Source: DASTFY01 sp963813375
GTDB lineage: Bacteria; Actinomycetota; Acidimicrobiia; Acidimicrobiales; Ilumatobacteraceae
DNA length: 64,000 nt
Direction: 5' to 3'
Assembly: GCA_963813375.1 (NCBI GenBank)
Contig: CAWEYT010000019.1
Span: 62,001 to 126,000 of the forward strand
The stretch's first letter is position 1, and each line of letters opens with the position of its first letter. The notes beneath the pieces are model-generated. The model had not been told where the DNA came from. It worked only from the letters and a program-made list of their open reading frames with translations, and did no database searches. The translations under genes were made by a program, and so were the position numbers. Positions 52,699 to 60,489 of this stretch are shown one piece after another.

Positions 52699-54126
52699 TT
52701 AGCAGTGGTCTGATGGTCTGACCAAAGGCCACTTCGGTGCCGGGCTGAGCCCCGCGCGGTCGAGCAGGCGGTGGCCGGCGCGGGTCGCGTCCGCGGTCAG
52801 GGCGTCGACGTCGACGGTCACGCATCGGCCCTCCCGGACCACGACCCGGCCGTCGATCACCACGTGCCGCACGGAGCGACCGTCACTGCCCCACACCAGT
52901 TGCAGCACCGGGTCGTGGCCGACGGGCACCCAGTTGGGACCGCCGCCGTGCACCACGAGGTCGGCCCGCCGTCCGGGCTCGATCGTGCCCGCCATGCCCC
53001 CGAGCCCCACGGCCTCCGCACCCCGAACCGTGAGCAGGTCGAGGGAGTCGTGCGCACCGAACCGCGTCGGGTCAGCGGGCCTGTCCTTGGCCAGCCCGGC
53101 GAACAGCGCCGCGGCGCGCAGGGGATCGACCAGGTCGCCGGCGTTCTCGCTGTCGCACCCGAGCGCGAGGCGCCCACCCCGCGCGAACAGCTCCGCGTGC
53201 CGGCCCGCCATCGTGACGCCCTGGCCGAGGCGCAGGTACGCCCACGGGCAGGCGGCCACCGCGGTCGCGGTGCGGAGCAGGACCTCGAGCTCCTCGTCGT
53301 CGACATGGACGGCGTGGGCGACCAGCACGTGCGGTCCCAGAGCGCCGAGCTGCTCGAGGTGAACGAGCGGGCGCCGCCCCGTCCGGGCCAGGTAGGCCGC
53401 CGGATCCGAGGCCGAGGGCGAGAGGTGGAACGTGAGGTGGGTCCCCCGCTCCCGGGCCAGCGTGCTGGCCGCGGCCACGAGCTCGTCGGACATCAGGTCG
53501 TGGCCGACGAGGGTCACCCATCCCGACACCAGCCCGCCGGGCGGGAAGCGATCGAGCACCGCGCGCTGGCGGTCGAGCACCTCGGCCGCCGGGGCCGCGT
53601 ACGGACCGTCCTGGACGTCCCAGCCCCACGTCCCGACGCTGCCGCGCATGCCGACCGCGGCCATGGCCGCGGCCACCCGCTCGGGATGGGCCACGGTGCC
53701 CGCCTCGACCGTCGTCGTCACGCCGTGGGTGACGGCCTCGATGCAGGCCAGGGTGGCGGACAGCTCGTCATCGTCGGCGGAGTGGTGAGCGTGCACGGGC
53801 ACGGCCCACGAGAAGATCGACTCTCCTGGCGGCAGGTCGTCCGGGATGGAGCAGCGGACCAGCCGGTCACCGGTCAGGTGCTGATGAGCGTTGACGAAGC
53901 CCGGGGTGACCACGTGGCCAGGACCGCCGAGCACCTCCACGTCCGGGAAGCGGGCTCGCGCGGCCGCGCGGTCGACGACGCCGCGGATCGTTCCGCCGGA
54001 AACGAGGACCGCGGCGTCGACCAGGATCGTGCGGTCCGGGTCCATGGTCAGCACCTGGTCGCCGGCGATCATCAGCTCGGGGATCAGCTCGGGCGGCGGG
54101 CCGGCGGAGACAGCAGTGCTCGTCAT
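52699..54126 (-). CDS. Amidohydrolase (deaminase/chlorohydrolase-like)
   Basis: A 475-residue metal-dependent hydrolase of the TrzN/SAH-deaminase/cytosine-deaminase branch. Metal ligands: HQH in TPGFVNAHQHLTGDRL, a later His in HLTFHLSPSASDP, HAVHVDDEELEVL, and the Asp in LALGCDSENAGDLVD; C-terminal AGTIEPGRRADLVVHGG. It would remove an amino or similar leaving group from a heterocycle or act on an imported base (inference). The last codons (LVRPSDHC) overlap the 19-bp operator of the next gene. ATG at 54126, divergent from Rieske 2 by 47 bases. Confidence 0.9.
   Translation of the reverse strand: MTSTAVSAGPPPELIPELMIAGDQVLTMDPDRTILVDAAVLVSGGTIRGVVDRAAARARFPDVEVLGGPGHVVTPGFVNAHQHLTGDRLVRCSIPDDLPPGESIFSWAVPVHAHHSADDDELSATLACIEAVTHGVTTTVEAGTVAHPERVAAAMAAVGMRGSVGTWGWDVQDGPYAAPAAEVLDRQRAVLDRFPPGGLVSGWVTLVGHDLMSDELVAAASTLARERGTHLTFHLSPSASDPAAYLARTGRRPLVHLEQLGALGPHVLVAHAVHVDDEELEVLLRTATAVAACPWAYLRLGQGVTMAGRHAELFARGGRLALGCDSENAGDLVDPLRAAALFAGLAKDRPADPTRFGAHDSLDLLTVRGAEAVGLGGMAGTIEPGRRADLVVHGGGPNWVPVGHDPVLQLVWGSDGRSVRHVVIDGRVVVREGRCVTVDVDALTADATRAGHRLLDRAGLSPAPKWPLVRPSDHC
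52706..52724 (-). promoter_or_regulatory. FadR/GntR-type operator, copy 2
   Basis: On the minus strand TGGTCAGACCATCAGACCA, identical to copy 1 (40419-40437) at 17 of 19 positions, both differences being T/A exchanges, and in the same orientation to the gene it precedes. It ends 19 bases before the VOC start and lies inside the 3' end of the amidohydrolase coding sequence. Confidence 0.75.
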
Positions 54127-54161
54127 CTCCGCTGCAGTCTGGCCGCCAGTAGGGCCACCGG

Positions 54162-54167
54162 TACGCT
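54162..54167 (+). promoter_or_regulatory. -10 element for leaderless Rieske 2
   Basis: TACGCT (TANNNT type) six bases before the GTG at 54174, with no Shine-Dalgarno sequence; transcription would start at or by the start codon. The same hexamer stands 8 bases before the SDR ATG at 59029. Confidence 0.4.
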
Positions 54168-54173
54168 GGCCGG

Positions 54174-55181
54174 GTGCCTGCGGCCACCTCGTCGTTCTGC
54201 GACAACCCCGTGCTCCAGCAGGCGTGGTACGCGGTGGCCCGCAGCCCGGACCTGGCCCGCCAGGCCCTCGCGGTACGCCTGCTCGGCCGGGACTACGTCG
54301 TGTGGCGCGACGGCGCCGGCGCGGTCGTCGCTGCGCCCGACCGCTGCCCGCACCGGGAGGCACCCCTGTCCATCGGACGGTTGGACGGCGGCGAGCTCGA
54401 GTGCGCGTACCACGGCTGGCGGTTCGGCGAGGCCGGCCGGTGCGTGCTGGTGCCCTCGGCCAACGAGGGCGTGCCCGTGCCGCCGAAGGCGCACCTGGCG
54501 ACGATCCACGCCGCCGAGCGCTACGGCCTGGTGTGGCTGTGCCCCGGCGAGCCGGCATCAGGCATCCCGGAGGTGCCCTACGACACCGACCCGGCCTACC
54601 GCCGGCTCAACGTGGACGTCGAGTGCTGGAGCGCGTCGGCCACCCGCATGACGGACAACTTCCTCGACATCTCCCACTTCCCGTTCGTCCACACCGGCAC
54701 CTTCGGCCGCGCCCAGGACACGCACGTGCCCAAGATCGAGTTGGCACCGCTCGACGACGGCTTCTACGGCTACGCCTACACCGTGGCCGTCAACAACGAC
54801 GCCCTCGGCGCCACCGCCAGCGGGCTGGCCACGAAGGTGCTGACCCGCCGGATGACGACCGGCTTCCACCTGCCCTTCACCGTGCGCAGCACGATCCACT
54901 ACGAGACCGGGCTCGACCACATCCTGCTGCTGCTCAGCACCCCGGTCGACGATGTGACCTCGCTGTTCACGTTCGTCGTGTGGCGCAACGACGACTTCAC
55001 CGTGCCCGCCGACGAGGTGTTGCGGTTCGACAAAGCCATCGGTGCCGAGGACCGCCGCATGCTGGAGCAGGTCCCCGGCGTGCTGCCGCTCGACGCCACC
55101 GCACTCGTGAGCGTGCAGGCCGACAAGGCCTCGGTCGAGTGGCGGCGGCGGCTCGTGGCCCTCCTCGACGGCGCGGCCTGA
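54174..55181 (+). CDS. Rieske non-heme iron oxygenase 2 (vanillate-demethylase-like)
   Basis: A 335-residue oxygenase. Rieske site: CPHREAPL and CAYHGW; mononuclear iron site NFLDISHFPFVHTGTFG (Asn-x2-Asp-x2-His-x4-His), then the variable catalytic domain. It belongs to the demethylase-like group that takes O- or N-methyl aromatics (VanA, NdmA-like). Unlike Rieske 1 it is unbroken. It is divergent from the amidohydrolase and probably coupled with the LLM gene 18 bases downstream. Demethylation of the imported substrate is a reasonable guess. Confidence 0.92.
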   Translation: MPAATSSFCDNPVLQQAWYAVARSPDLARQALAVRLLGRDYVVWRDGAGAVVAAPDRCPHREAPLSIGRLDGGELECAYHGWRFGEAGRCVLVPSANEGVPVPPKAHLATIHAAERYGLVWLCPGEPASGIPEVPYDTDPAYRRLNVDVECWSASATRMTDNFLDISHFPFVHTGTFGRAQDTHVPKIELAPLDDGFYGYAYTVAVNNDALGATASGLATKVLTRRMTTGFHLPFTVRSTIHYETGLDHILLLLSTPVDDVTSLFTFVVWRNDDFTVPADEVLRFDKAIGAEDRRMLEQVPGVLPLDATALVSVQADKASVEWRRRLVALLDGAA

Positions 55182-55199
55182 CCGCCGGGTCGCGGCCGC

Positions 55200-56018
55200 A
55201 TGCGCTTCGGGCTGACCGTTCCCAACCTGGGCGAGTACGCCGACGCGTCGTTGCTGGCCGACCTGGCGGCCGAGGCCGAAGCGGCCGGTTGGGACGCCTT
55301 CTTCCTCTGGGACCACGTGCTCTACCGCCGCGACCCGGTGTTCGAGGCCGTCGATCCGTGGGTGGCGCTGACCGCCGTCGCTCTGCGGACGTCCCGGGTG
55401 CTGCTGGGCCCCATGGTCACGCCGCTGGCCCGCCGCCGCCCGTCCGACCTGGCTCGCCAGACCACCACCCTGGACCACCTGTCCGGTGGGCGGCTGGTGT
55501 TCGGGGCCGGGCTGGGATCACCTCCGGACGCCGAGTTCGAGGCCTTCGGCGAGGACGGCGACGCCCGCCGCCGCGGTGACCGGCTGGACGAGGCGCTCGA
55601 GGTGCTGTGCGGGCTCTGGTCGGGCGAGCGGTTCAGCTTCGCCGGCGTCCACCACCAGGTCACCGAGGTGACCTTCCGGCCCGTGCCCGTCCAGCGACCC
55701 CGGCCGCCCATCTGGATCGCCGGCCTGCTGCCGAATCGGCGGCCGTTCCGTCGGGCGGCCCGCTTCGACGGCATCTTCGACGTCGTCGCCGGGCGCAACG
55801 GCCCCGCGGGCGTAGCCGAGGTGGCCGACGTCATCCTCGCCGAACGCGGCGGGCTCGACGGGTTCGAGATCGTGATCGAGGGTCGCTCGCCCGGGCCCTA
55901 CCGCCCGGCCGAGCTCGCCGCGGCCGGCGCCACGTGGTGGCTCGAGGACATCAGCTGGAAGCGGGCGCCTCTGCCCGAGCTGCGGGCCCGCATCGCCGAC
56001 GGCCCACCCGCCCCCTGA
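55200..56018 (+). CDS. LLM-class flavin/F420 oxidoreductase
   Basis: A 272-residue luciferase-like barrel: MRFGLTVPNLGEYADASLLA, GWDAFFLWDHVLYRRDP, LLGPMVTPLARRRPSDLARQ, TLDHLSGGRLVFGAGLGSPP and RPPIWIAGLLPNRRPFRRAA. It is somewhat short for the family but has both ends. It may supply an oxidation or reduction step in the pathway; relatives such as RutA open pyrimidine rings, but nothing here proves that activity. Cofactor not certain. Confidence 0.85.
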   Translation: MRFGLTVPNLGEYADASLLADLAAEAEAAGWDAFFLWDHVLYRRDPVFEAVDPWVALTAVALRTSRVLLGPMVTPLARRRPSDLARQTTTLDHLSGGRLVFGAGLGSPPDAEFEAFGEDGDARRRGDRLDEALEVLCGLWSGERFSFAGVHHQVTEVTFRPVPVQRPRPPIWIAGLLPNRRPFRRAARFDGIFDVVAGRNGPAGVAEVADVILAERGGLDGFEIVIEGRSPGPYRPAELAAAGATWWLEDISWKRAPLPELRARIADGPPAP

Positions 56019-56162
56019 ACGGCCCTCCTTCGTTCTGGTCCGAGTTCCACGCGTCCGGCTGCGCGTCGAGCTCGGCGACGGGCCGGTGCCGCGCCGATGC
56101 GGCCGCCAGCCGAAGGTCGTGAGCCTGCCGGTGATGACGCCGCCCTGACGGCGGTCAACGCG

Positions 56163-56474
56163 TCAGGGCTCGAGCGCGGCCAGCCGGGCCTCCCTCGCCT
56201 TCGTCATCCGCGTGGCGGTGCGGCGCTTCCACATCTTGAGCTTCCAGTGGCGGCGCCGGCGTCGGCCCTGCTTGGCCCGGGCCGGATCCTTGTGGTGGAT
56301 CGGCCGGTAGCCGACAGCGGGATCGTGGGCGTCGTCGGGCTCCACCCCGCCGGACACCTGCTCCGCCACCTCCGCGAGCTCCGTGGTGATCCGGTGCCTC
56401 TCGGAGCGGGCCGCAGCCCGCCGTTCCGCCCGAGGGGGTAGGACCTGATCACCGTCACGGTGCCGCTTGCTCAT
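56163..56474 (-). CDS. Small basic hypothetical protein
   Basis: A 103-residue, strongly basic protein of no family I know: MSKRHRDGDQVLPPRAERRA, a helical middle (RHRITTELAEVAEQVSGGVE), then GRRRRRHWKLKMWKRRTATR. It could bind nucleic acid. GGGAGGG just before the ATG supports the start. Divergent from the deacetylase-like gene with a 10-bp palindrome GTTGATCAAC at 56493-56502 in the gap. The 144 bases between it and the LLM gene hold no gene. Confidence 0.65.
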   Translation of the reverse strand: MSKRHRDGDQVLPPRAERRAAARSERHRITTELAEVAEQVSGGVEPDDAHDPAVGYRPIHHKDPARAKQGRRRRRHWKLKMWKRRTATRMTKAREARLAALEP

Positions 56475-56569
56475 CGTCCCTCCCATCACTGGGTTGATCA
56501 ACAAGCCTCCCCTTGGGGACGAGGGTACCAAGCGGCCAGCCCCGGCGGTAGGGCGAACGGCCCGCGAAG

Positions 56570-57631
56570 ATGGGGCCTGTGATCCCTGTCGTCTGGTCGC
56601 CGGTCCACCGCCGCCATTCGCCGACCATGGAGGTCGAGCTCGGCCAGCCGATGGCGCAGTACGAGCTGCCCGCGCGGGCCGACGAGATCCACCGGGCGCT
56701 GGCCGAGGCGCCCGACCGCTTCCGCGTCCTCGAGCCGGTGAGCCACGGCGCCGCGCCGATCGAAGCCGTCCACGATCCGGGGCTCGTCGCCTTCCTGGGC
56801 ACGGCCTGGGAGCAGGTCCATCTGGAGGAGGGTCTGGCGGAGGCCATCCCGGACACCGTGGTCCACCCGGCGCTCCGGGCGGGCATGGGCCCGGCGCCGG
56901 CGCCGACGGGCGCGGCGGCCCGCCTCGGCTACTGGTGCTTCGAGACGATGACACCGCTGGTGGAGGGCACCTACGACGCGGCACGGGGAGCAGTCGATGT
57001 CGCCCTGACCGCGACCGACCTGGTCCTCGGAGGAGCGCCCGTGGCCTACGGGCTGTGCCGGCCGCCCGGGCACCACGCCCCGACGGCGGCCTACGGGGGT
57101 TATTGCTACTTCAACAACGCGGGCATCGCGGCCCATGCGATGGCGTCGTCCACCGGCACCAAGGTGACCGTGCTCGACGTGGACTATCACCACGGCAACG
57201 GCACCCAGCAGATCTTCTACGAGCGCGACGACGTGCAGTACGTCTCGCTGCACGGCGATCCCAACCGGGCCTACCCCTACTTCGCGGGCTATCCGGAGGA
57301 GACGGGCGCGGGACCGGGCGCCGGTGCCAACCTCAACCTGCCCCTACCCCCTGGCACGGACGACGAGCGCTACCTGGCCACCCTCGCCCAGGCCATCGAC
57401 GCCATCGAGGCCTTCGATCCCGCGGTCGTGGTGGTGTCGCTCGGCGTCGACACCTTCCACCTGGATCCGATCGCCGACTTCGCGCTCTCGACCGATGCCT
57501 TCGCCCGCAGCGCCGGTGCGGTGGCGGCGCTGGGGCGGCCGATCGTGGTGCTCCAGGAGGGCGGTTATCACCTGCCCAGCATCGGCGTGAACGTGCGCAC
57601 CTGGCTCGACGGCCTCACGACCGGGAGCTGA
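56570..57631 (+). CDS. Histone-deacetylase-family amidohydrolase (acetylpolyamine amidohydrolase-like)
   Basis: A 353-residue zinc deacetylase of the HDAC/AphA/acetoin-utilisation superfamily. Active-site blocks: LCRPPGHHAPTAAYGGYCYF with the tandem histidines, TVLDVDYHHGNGTQQIFY, VVVVSLGVDTFHLDPIADFA, and EGGYH near the end. The length and PGHH/DYHHGNGTQ forms fit acetylpolyamine deacetylases, so polyamines or other small acetamides are likely substrates rather than proteins. Start is ATG 56570 or GTG 56579. Convergent with the next LLM gene, overlapping by 17 bases. Confidence 0.9.
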   Translation: MGPVIPVVWSPVHRRHSPTMEVELGQPMAQYELPARADEIHRALAEAPDRFRVLEPVSHGAAPIEAVHDPGLVAFLGTAWEQVHLEEGLAEAIPDTVVHPALRAGMGPAPAPTGAAARLGYWCFETMTPLVEGTYDAARGAVDVALTATDLVLGGAPVAYGLCRPPGHHAPTAAYGGYCYFNNAGIAAHAMASSTGTKVTVLDVDYHHGNGTQQIFYERDDVQYVSLHGDPNRAYPYFAGYPEETGAGPGAGANLNLPLPPGTDDERYLATLAQAIDAIEAFDPAVVVVSLGVDTFHLDPIADFALSTDAFARSAGAVAALGRPIVVLQEGGYHLPSIGVNVRTWLDGLTTGS

Positions 57632-58556
57632 CCGACTCCTGCTGCCCCTCCTGTTTCTGTAGGGGCAGGAGCGCCTCGGCCGCCTCGGCCAGGTGGTCCT
57701 CCCAGGCGGCGGCGTCCGGCGGCTCGACCACCGGCACCACCACGAACTTGCTCGTGCCGACGGCAACGAACCGCTCGACGGTCCGCACGAGCGCCGCCCA
57801 CCCGCTGGGGATGAGCACGCTGGGGTCCTCGAGGTCCGGCCGGCGCGCCGCCAGCGCGGCCAGCGTGGCGTCCGGCACCCCGTCCATCGTGTACGGGACC
57901 AGGGCCCCGAAGTGCTCGTCCTCGATCTCCCGGCCGTGCTCGCCGGCCACCTGCTCGATGACGGCGCGGCCCGCGGCGGCATCGTCCGGGGTGAGGAAGC
58001 TCGGCAGCCACCCATCGGCCAGGCGGCCGACGCGACGCAGTTCGGAAGGGGCGATCCCACCCAACCACACGTCGAGAGGGCTCTGCGACGGCTTCGGCTC
58101 GACCCGCAGACCGTCGTAGTGGAAGCGAGCGCCGTCGTGGGTGACCCGCTCCTCGGTCCAGCAGGCGCGGATCACAGCCAGGGCCTCGTCGAACCAGCCC
58201 GCCCGCTCACCCCGCTCGACGCCGAACGCCTGCTGCTCGTGCGGGTCGGCGACGCCGAGCCCGAACGCGGGGAGGAGCCGGCCGGCGGACAGGCGGTCCA
58301 GCGTGGCCAGCTCCTTGGCCACGACGACCGGGTTGCGGCCGGGGAGGACCATGACGCTCATGCCCAGCTTGAGCCGGGTGGTCCGGCCGGCGGCGAAGGC
58401 CATCCCGACAACCGGATCAGGTGCGCTGCCGCCGATCCGCTCGGAGAGCCAGAGGCTGTCGAAGCGCAGCGCCTCCAGGGCGTCGACCACACGGGCGAAG
58501 CCTTCGTCGTTGAGGGTGGTGCGGACGCCGAGGCCGTAGCCGATGCGGACCTTCAC
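57615..58556 (-). CDS. LLM-class F420-dependent oxidoreductase
   Basis: A 313-residue luciferase-like enzyme: VRIGYGLGVRTTLNDEGFAR, FDSLWLSERIGGSAPDPVVG, LKLGMSVMVLPGRNPVVVAK, LDRLSAGRLLPAFGLGVADP and PLDVWLGGIAPSELRRVGRL. The pattern matches mycobacterial F420 families. Start taken as GTG 58556 before KVRIGYG. Substrate unknown. No operon partner. Confidence 0.85.
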   Translation of the reverse strand: MKVRIGYGLGVRTTLNDEGFARVVDALEALRFDSLWLSERIGGSAPDPVVGMAFAAGRTTRLKLGMSVMVLPGRNPVVVAKELATLDRLSAGRLLPAFGLGVADPHEQQAFGVERGERAGWFDEALAVIRACWTEERVTHDGARFHYDGLRVEPKPSQSPLDVWLGGIAPSELRRVGRLADGWLPSFLTPDDAAAGRAVIEQVAGEHGREIEDEHFGALVPYTMDGVPDATLAALAARRPDLEDPSVLIPSGWAALVRTVERFVAVGTSKFVVVPVVEPPDAAAWEDHLAEAAEALLPLQKQEGQQESVSSRS

Positions 58557-58604
58557 GACCCTGCATGATGGCACCAGGTCGTGCCCGGCGGGTGTGGCCC
58601 CCGC

Positions 58605-58877
58605 TCAGGAGGCGTCGTCGAGCAGTTGTTCCAGCTCGGCGTCGAACGGATCCACCACCTGCAGGAACGCGGGCGCGGCGGCCGGCAGGCGCAGCCCGAC
58701 CAGGAGCCCGACGGCGACGGCCAGCATCAGCAGGGGTGCGGCGCCGATGCCGGCGAAGCGCTGCAGCGCGAGGGCCAGCACGGCACACACGACGGCGGCG
58801 ACTCCCGCCACCCGCACGGCCATGGCCCAGGCGACCCCCTGATCGGCCGGCTCGCGGAAGACGGCGCGTGCGCTCAT
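58605..58877 (-). CDS. Small two-helix membrane protein
   Basis: A 90-residue protein with two hydrophobic helices (VAGVAAVVCAVLALAL and PLLMLAVAVGLLVGL) and an acidic C-terminal tail DPFDAELEQLLDDAS. No family recognised. The ATG at 58877 has no Shine-Dalgarno and may be leaderless. Confidence 0.65.
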   Translation of the reverse strand: MSARAVFREPADQGVAWAMAVRVAGVAAVVCAVLALALQRFAGIGAAPLLMLAVAVGLLVGLRLPAAAPAFLQVVDPFDAELEQLLDDAS

Positions 58878-58900
58878 GTCCCTATTGAGTCAGCCGGGGC

Positions 58901-58943
58901 GGTTCCAGATGCAAAGAATTTGCCCTTGTCACGGAACTGGAAC
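58901..58943. promoter_or_regulatory. Nested inverted repeats in an AT-richer divergent intergenic
   Basis: Outer arms GTTCCAG (58902-58908) and CTGGAAC (58937-58943); inner hairpin GCAAA-GAA-TTTGC (58911-58923). The stretch 58900-58935 is notably AT-richer than its surroundings and separates the small membrane protein from the SDR gene. Confidence 0.4.
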
Positions 58944-59028
58944 GGCGCGGACGCGCAGCGGTCACAAGCGGCTCACCGAACGTGCGGGCGGGTGAACAGA
59001 GCGCGCGCCGGCCGTACGCTTCGCCGCC

Positions 59029-59811
59029 ATGTCAGCACCTCCGCTCCCGCTTGCCCCTCTCGACGCCTTCCGGCTCGACGGGAAGGTGGCCGTGGTGACC
59101 GGGGCGTCGAGCGGGCTGGGCGACCGCTTCGCCCGCGCGCTGCACGGAGCCGGCGCGACGGTGGTCGTGGCGGCCCGCCGCCAGGAGCGGCTGGAGGCGC
59201 TGGTGACTGAGCTCCCGGGGGCGGTCGCGGTGGCCGCGGACCTCGGCGAGGCGTCGCAGCGCGAGGGCCTGATGGCCACGGTGCTCGACCGCTGCGGCAC
59301 GGTCGACGTACTCGTGAACAACGCCGGGGTGGGACACACCGTCGCCATCGAGGACGAGGACGTGGACACGTTCCGGCACACCATGGAGCTGAACGTCACG
59401 GCCGTGTGGCACCTGTGCAAGCTGGCCGGAGTGACGATGGTCGCCAACCGGTCGGGCAGCATCGTCAACGTGGCGTCCGTGCTCGGTTTCGTGGGCTCCA
59501 CGCCCATCAAGCAGGCGCACTACGTCGCCAGCAAGGGCGCAGTCGTCACGCTGACGAAGGAGCTGGCGCTGCAGTGGGCCCGCAAGGGGGTGAGGGTCAA
59601 CGCCCTGTGCCCGGGCTGGTTCCCGAGCGAGATGACGGCAGGCATGGAGAGCGACGAAGGCAGTCAGCGCTTCATCAGCCTGAACTCACCCATACCTCGC
59701 ATGGGCGAGGTCCACGAGCTCGACGGGCCGCTGCTCCTCCTGGCCAGCGAGGCCGGTTCGTTCATGACCGGGCACGCTCTCGTGGTCGACGGCGGCTGGC
59801 TGGCTCGCTGA
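59029..59811 (+). CDS. Short-chain dehydrogenase/reductase
   Basis: A 260-residue classical SDR. Cofactor loop VTGASSGLGDRFARAL; NNAGVG; catalytic Ser in NVASVLGF region, Tyr and Lys in HYVASKGAVV; C-terminal NALCPGWFPSEMT and TGHALVVDGGW. It uses NAD(P) to oxidise a hydroxyl or reduce a ketone, for instance a beta-hydroxyacyl-CoA; substrate unknown. TACGCT eight bases before the ATG suggests a leaderless transcript. Confidence 0.92.
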   Translation: MSAPPLPLAPLDAFRLDGKVAVVTGASSGLGDRFARALHGAGATVVVAARRQERLEALVTELPGAVAVAADLGEASQREGLMATVLDRCGTVDVLVNNAGVGHTVAIEDEDVDTFRHTMELNVTAVWHLCKLAGVTMVANRSGSIVNVASVLGFVGSTPIKQAHYVASKGAVVTLTKELALQWARKGVRVNALCPGWFPSEMTAGMESDEGSQRFISLNSPIPRMGEVHELDGPLLLLASEAGSFMTGHALVVDGGWLAR

Positions 59812-59826
59812 CGGACGCCGGCGCGG

Positions 59827-60477
59827 TCAGGGCAGGCTGTCGATGGTGATGGTGAGGTTGCCCCTGATCTCCTTGTCGCTGTTGGCCTGACGGAAGCCGG
59901 AGAGCCAGGCCGCGGCGTCGAAGATCCTCCGGGTCGACGGGTCGTCGCCCTTGTTGACCGAGTCCTTGAACGTGTGGCCCTGGGACCACATGGACAGCAC
60001 CTGCGGGTACTCGACGGGACCGTTGGCGCACTGACCGATCGCCCCGCACGCCGCGGCGAAGCCGGCATCGACGAAGGGCTGCGCGTGCGACAACCCGAAG
60101 CAGGCCGTGGAGTAGAGCACCCGCAGCTTCCCGGCGGCGGGAGCCAGGTCGGCCCCGAGCTCGGTGACCGCCACGACGTCGCCCTTGCCCGAGCCGTTGT
60201 CGAACACCAGGCGATCCCGGTGACCGTGGAGCACCACGATGACGTCGATGGCCTGGATCTCGGGCCGGGCCGCGGCTTGGTTCACGGCTCGGACGAAGCT
60301 GGTGCGCAGCGCCCGCCGCTCGGTGAGCATGCGGACCCGGCCGTAGTGGGGTCGCAGCATGAGGTCGGCGATCTCCACGCTGACGGCCCCCAGCCCGCGG
60401 TACAGGCCACGGAGCTTGGCCCGCCCCGCGGGCGTCAGGCTCGAGATCACGACGAGCGCTCGTTCGGATGGTTCCAT
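59827..60477 (-). CDS. Caspase-fold-like protein
   Basis: A 216-residue protein I do not recognise by family, but with the layout of a caspase/CHAT-like peptidase: a hydrophobic strand ending in the histidine motif DVIVVLHGHRD (His84/His86), then 40 residues later a strand ending in the cysteine motif VLYSTACFG (Cys126), within an alpha/beta pattern. It ends EIRGNLTITIDSLP. The gene begins 12 bases after the stop of the membrane-protein gene, with TAGGAG overlapping that stop as ribosome binding site, so the two are an operon. Peptidase activity is inferred from motif spacing only. Confidence 0.55.
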   Translation of the reverse strand: MEPSERALVVISSLTPAGRAKLRGLYRGLGAVSVEIADLMLRPHYGRVRMLTERRALRTSFVRAVNQAAARPEIQAIDVIVVLHGHRDRLVFDNGSGKGDVVAVTELGADLAPAAGKLRVLYSTACFGLSHAQPFVDAGFAAACGAIGQCANGPVEYPQVLSMWSQGHTFKDSVNKGDDPSTRRIFDAAAWLSGFRQANSDKEIRGNLTITIDSLP

Positions 60478-60489
60478 GCGGCATCGCTC

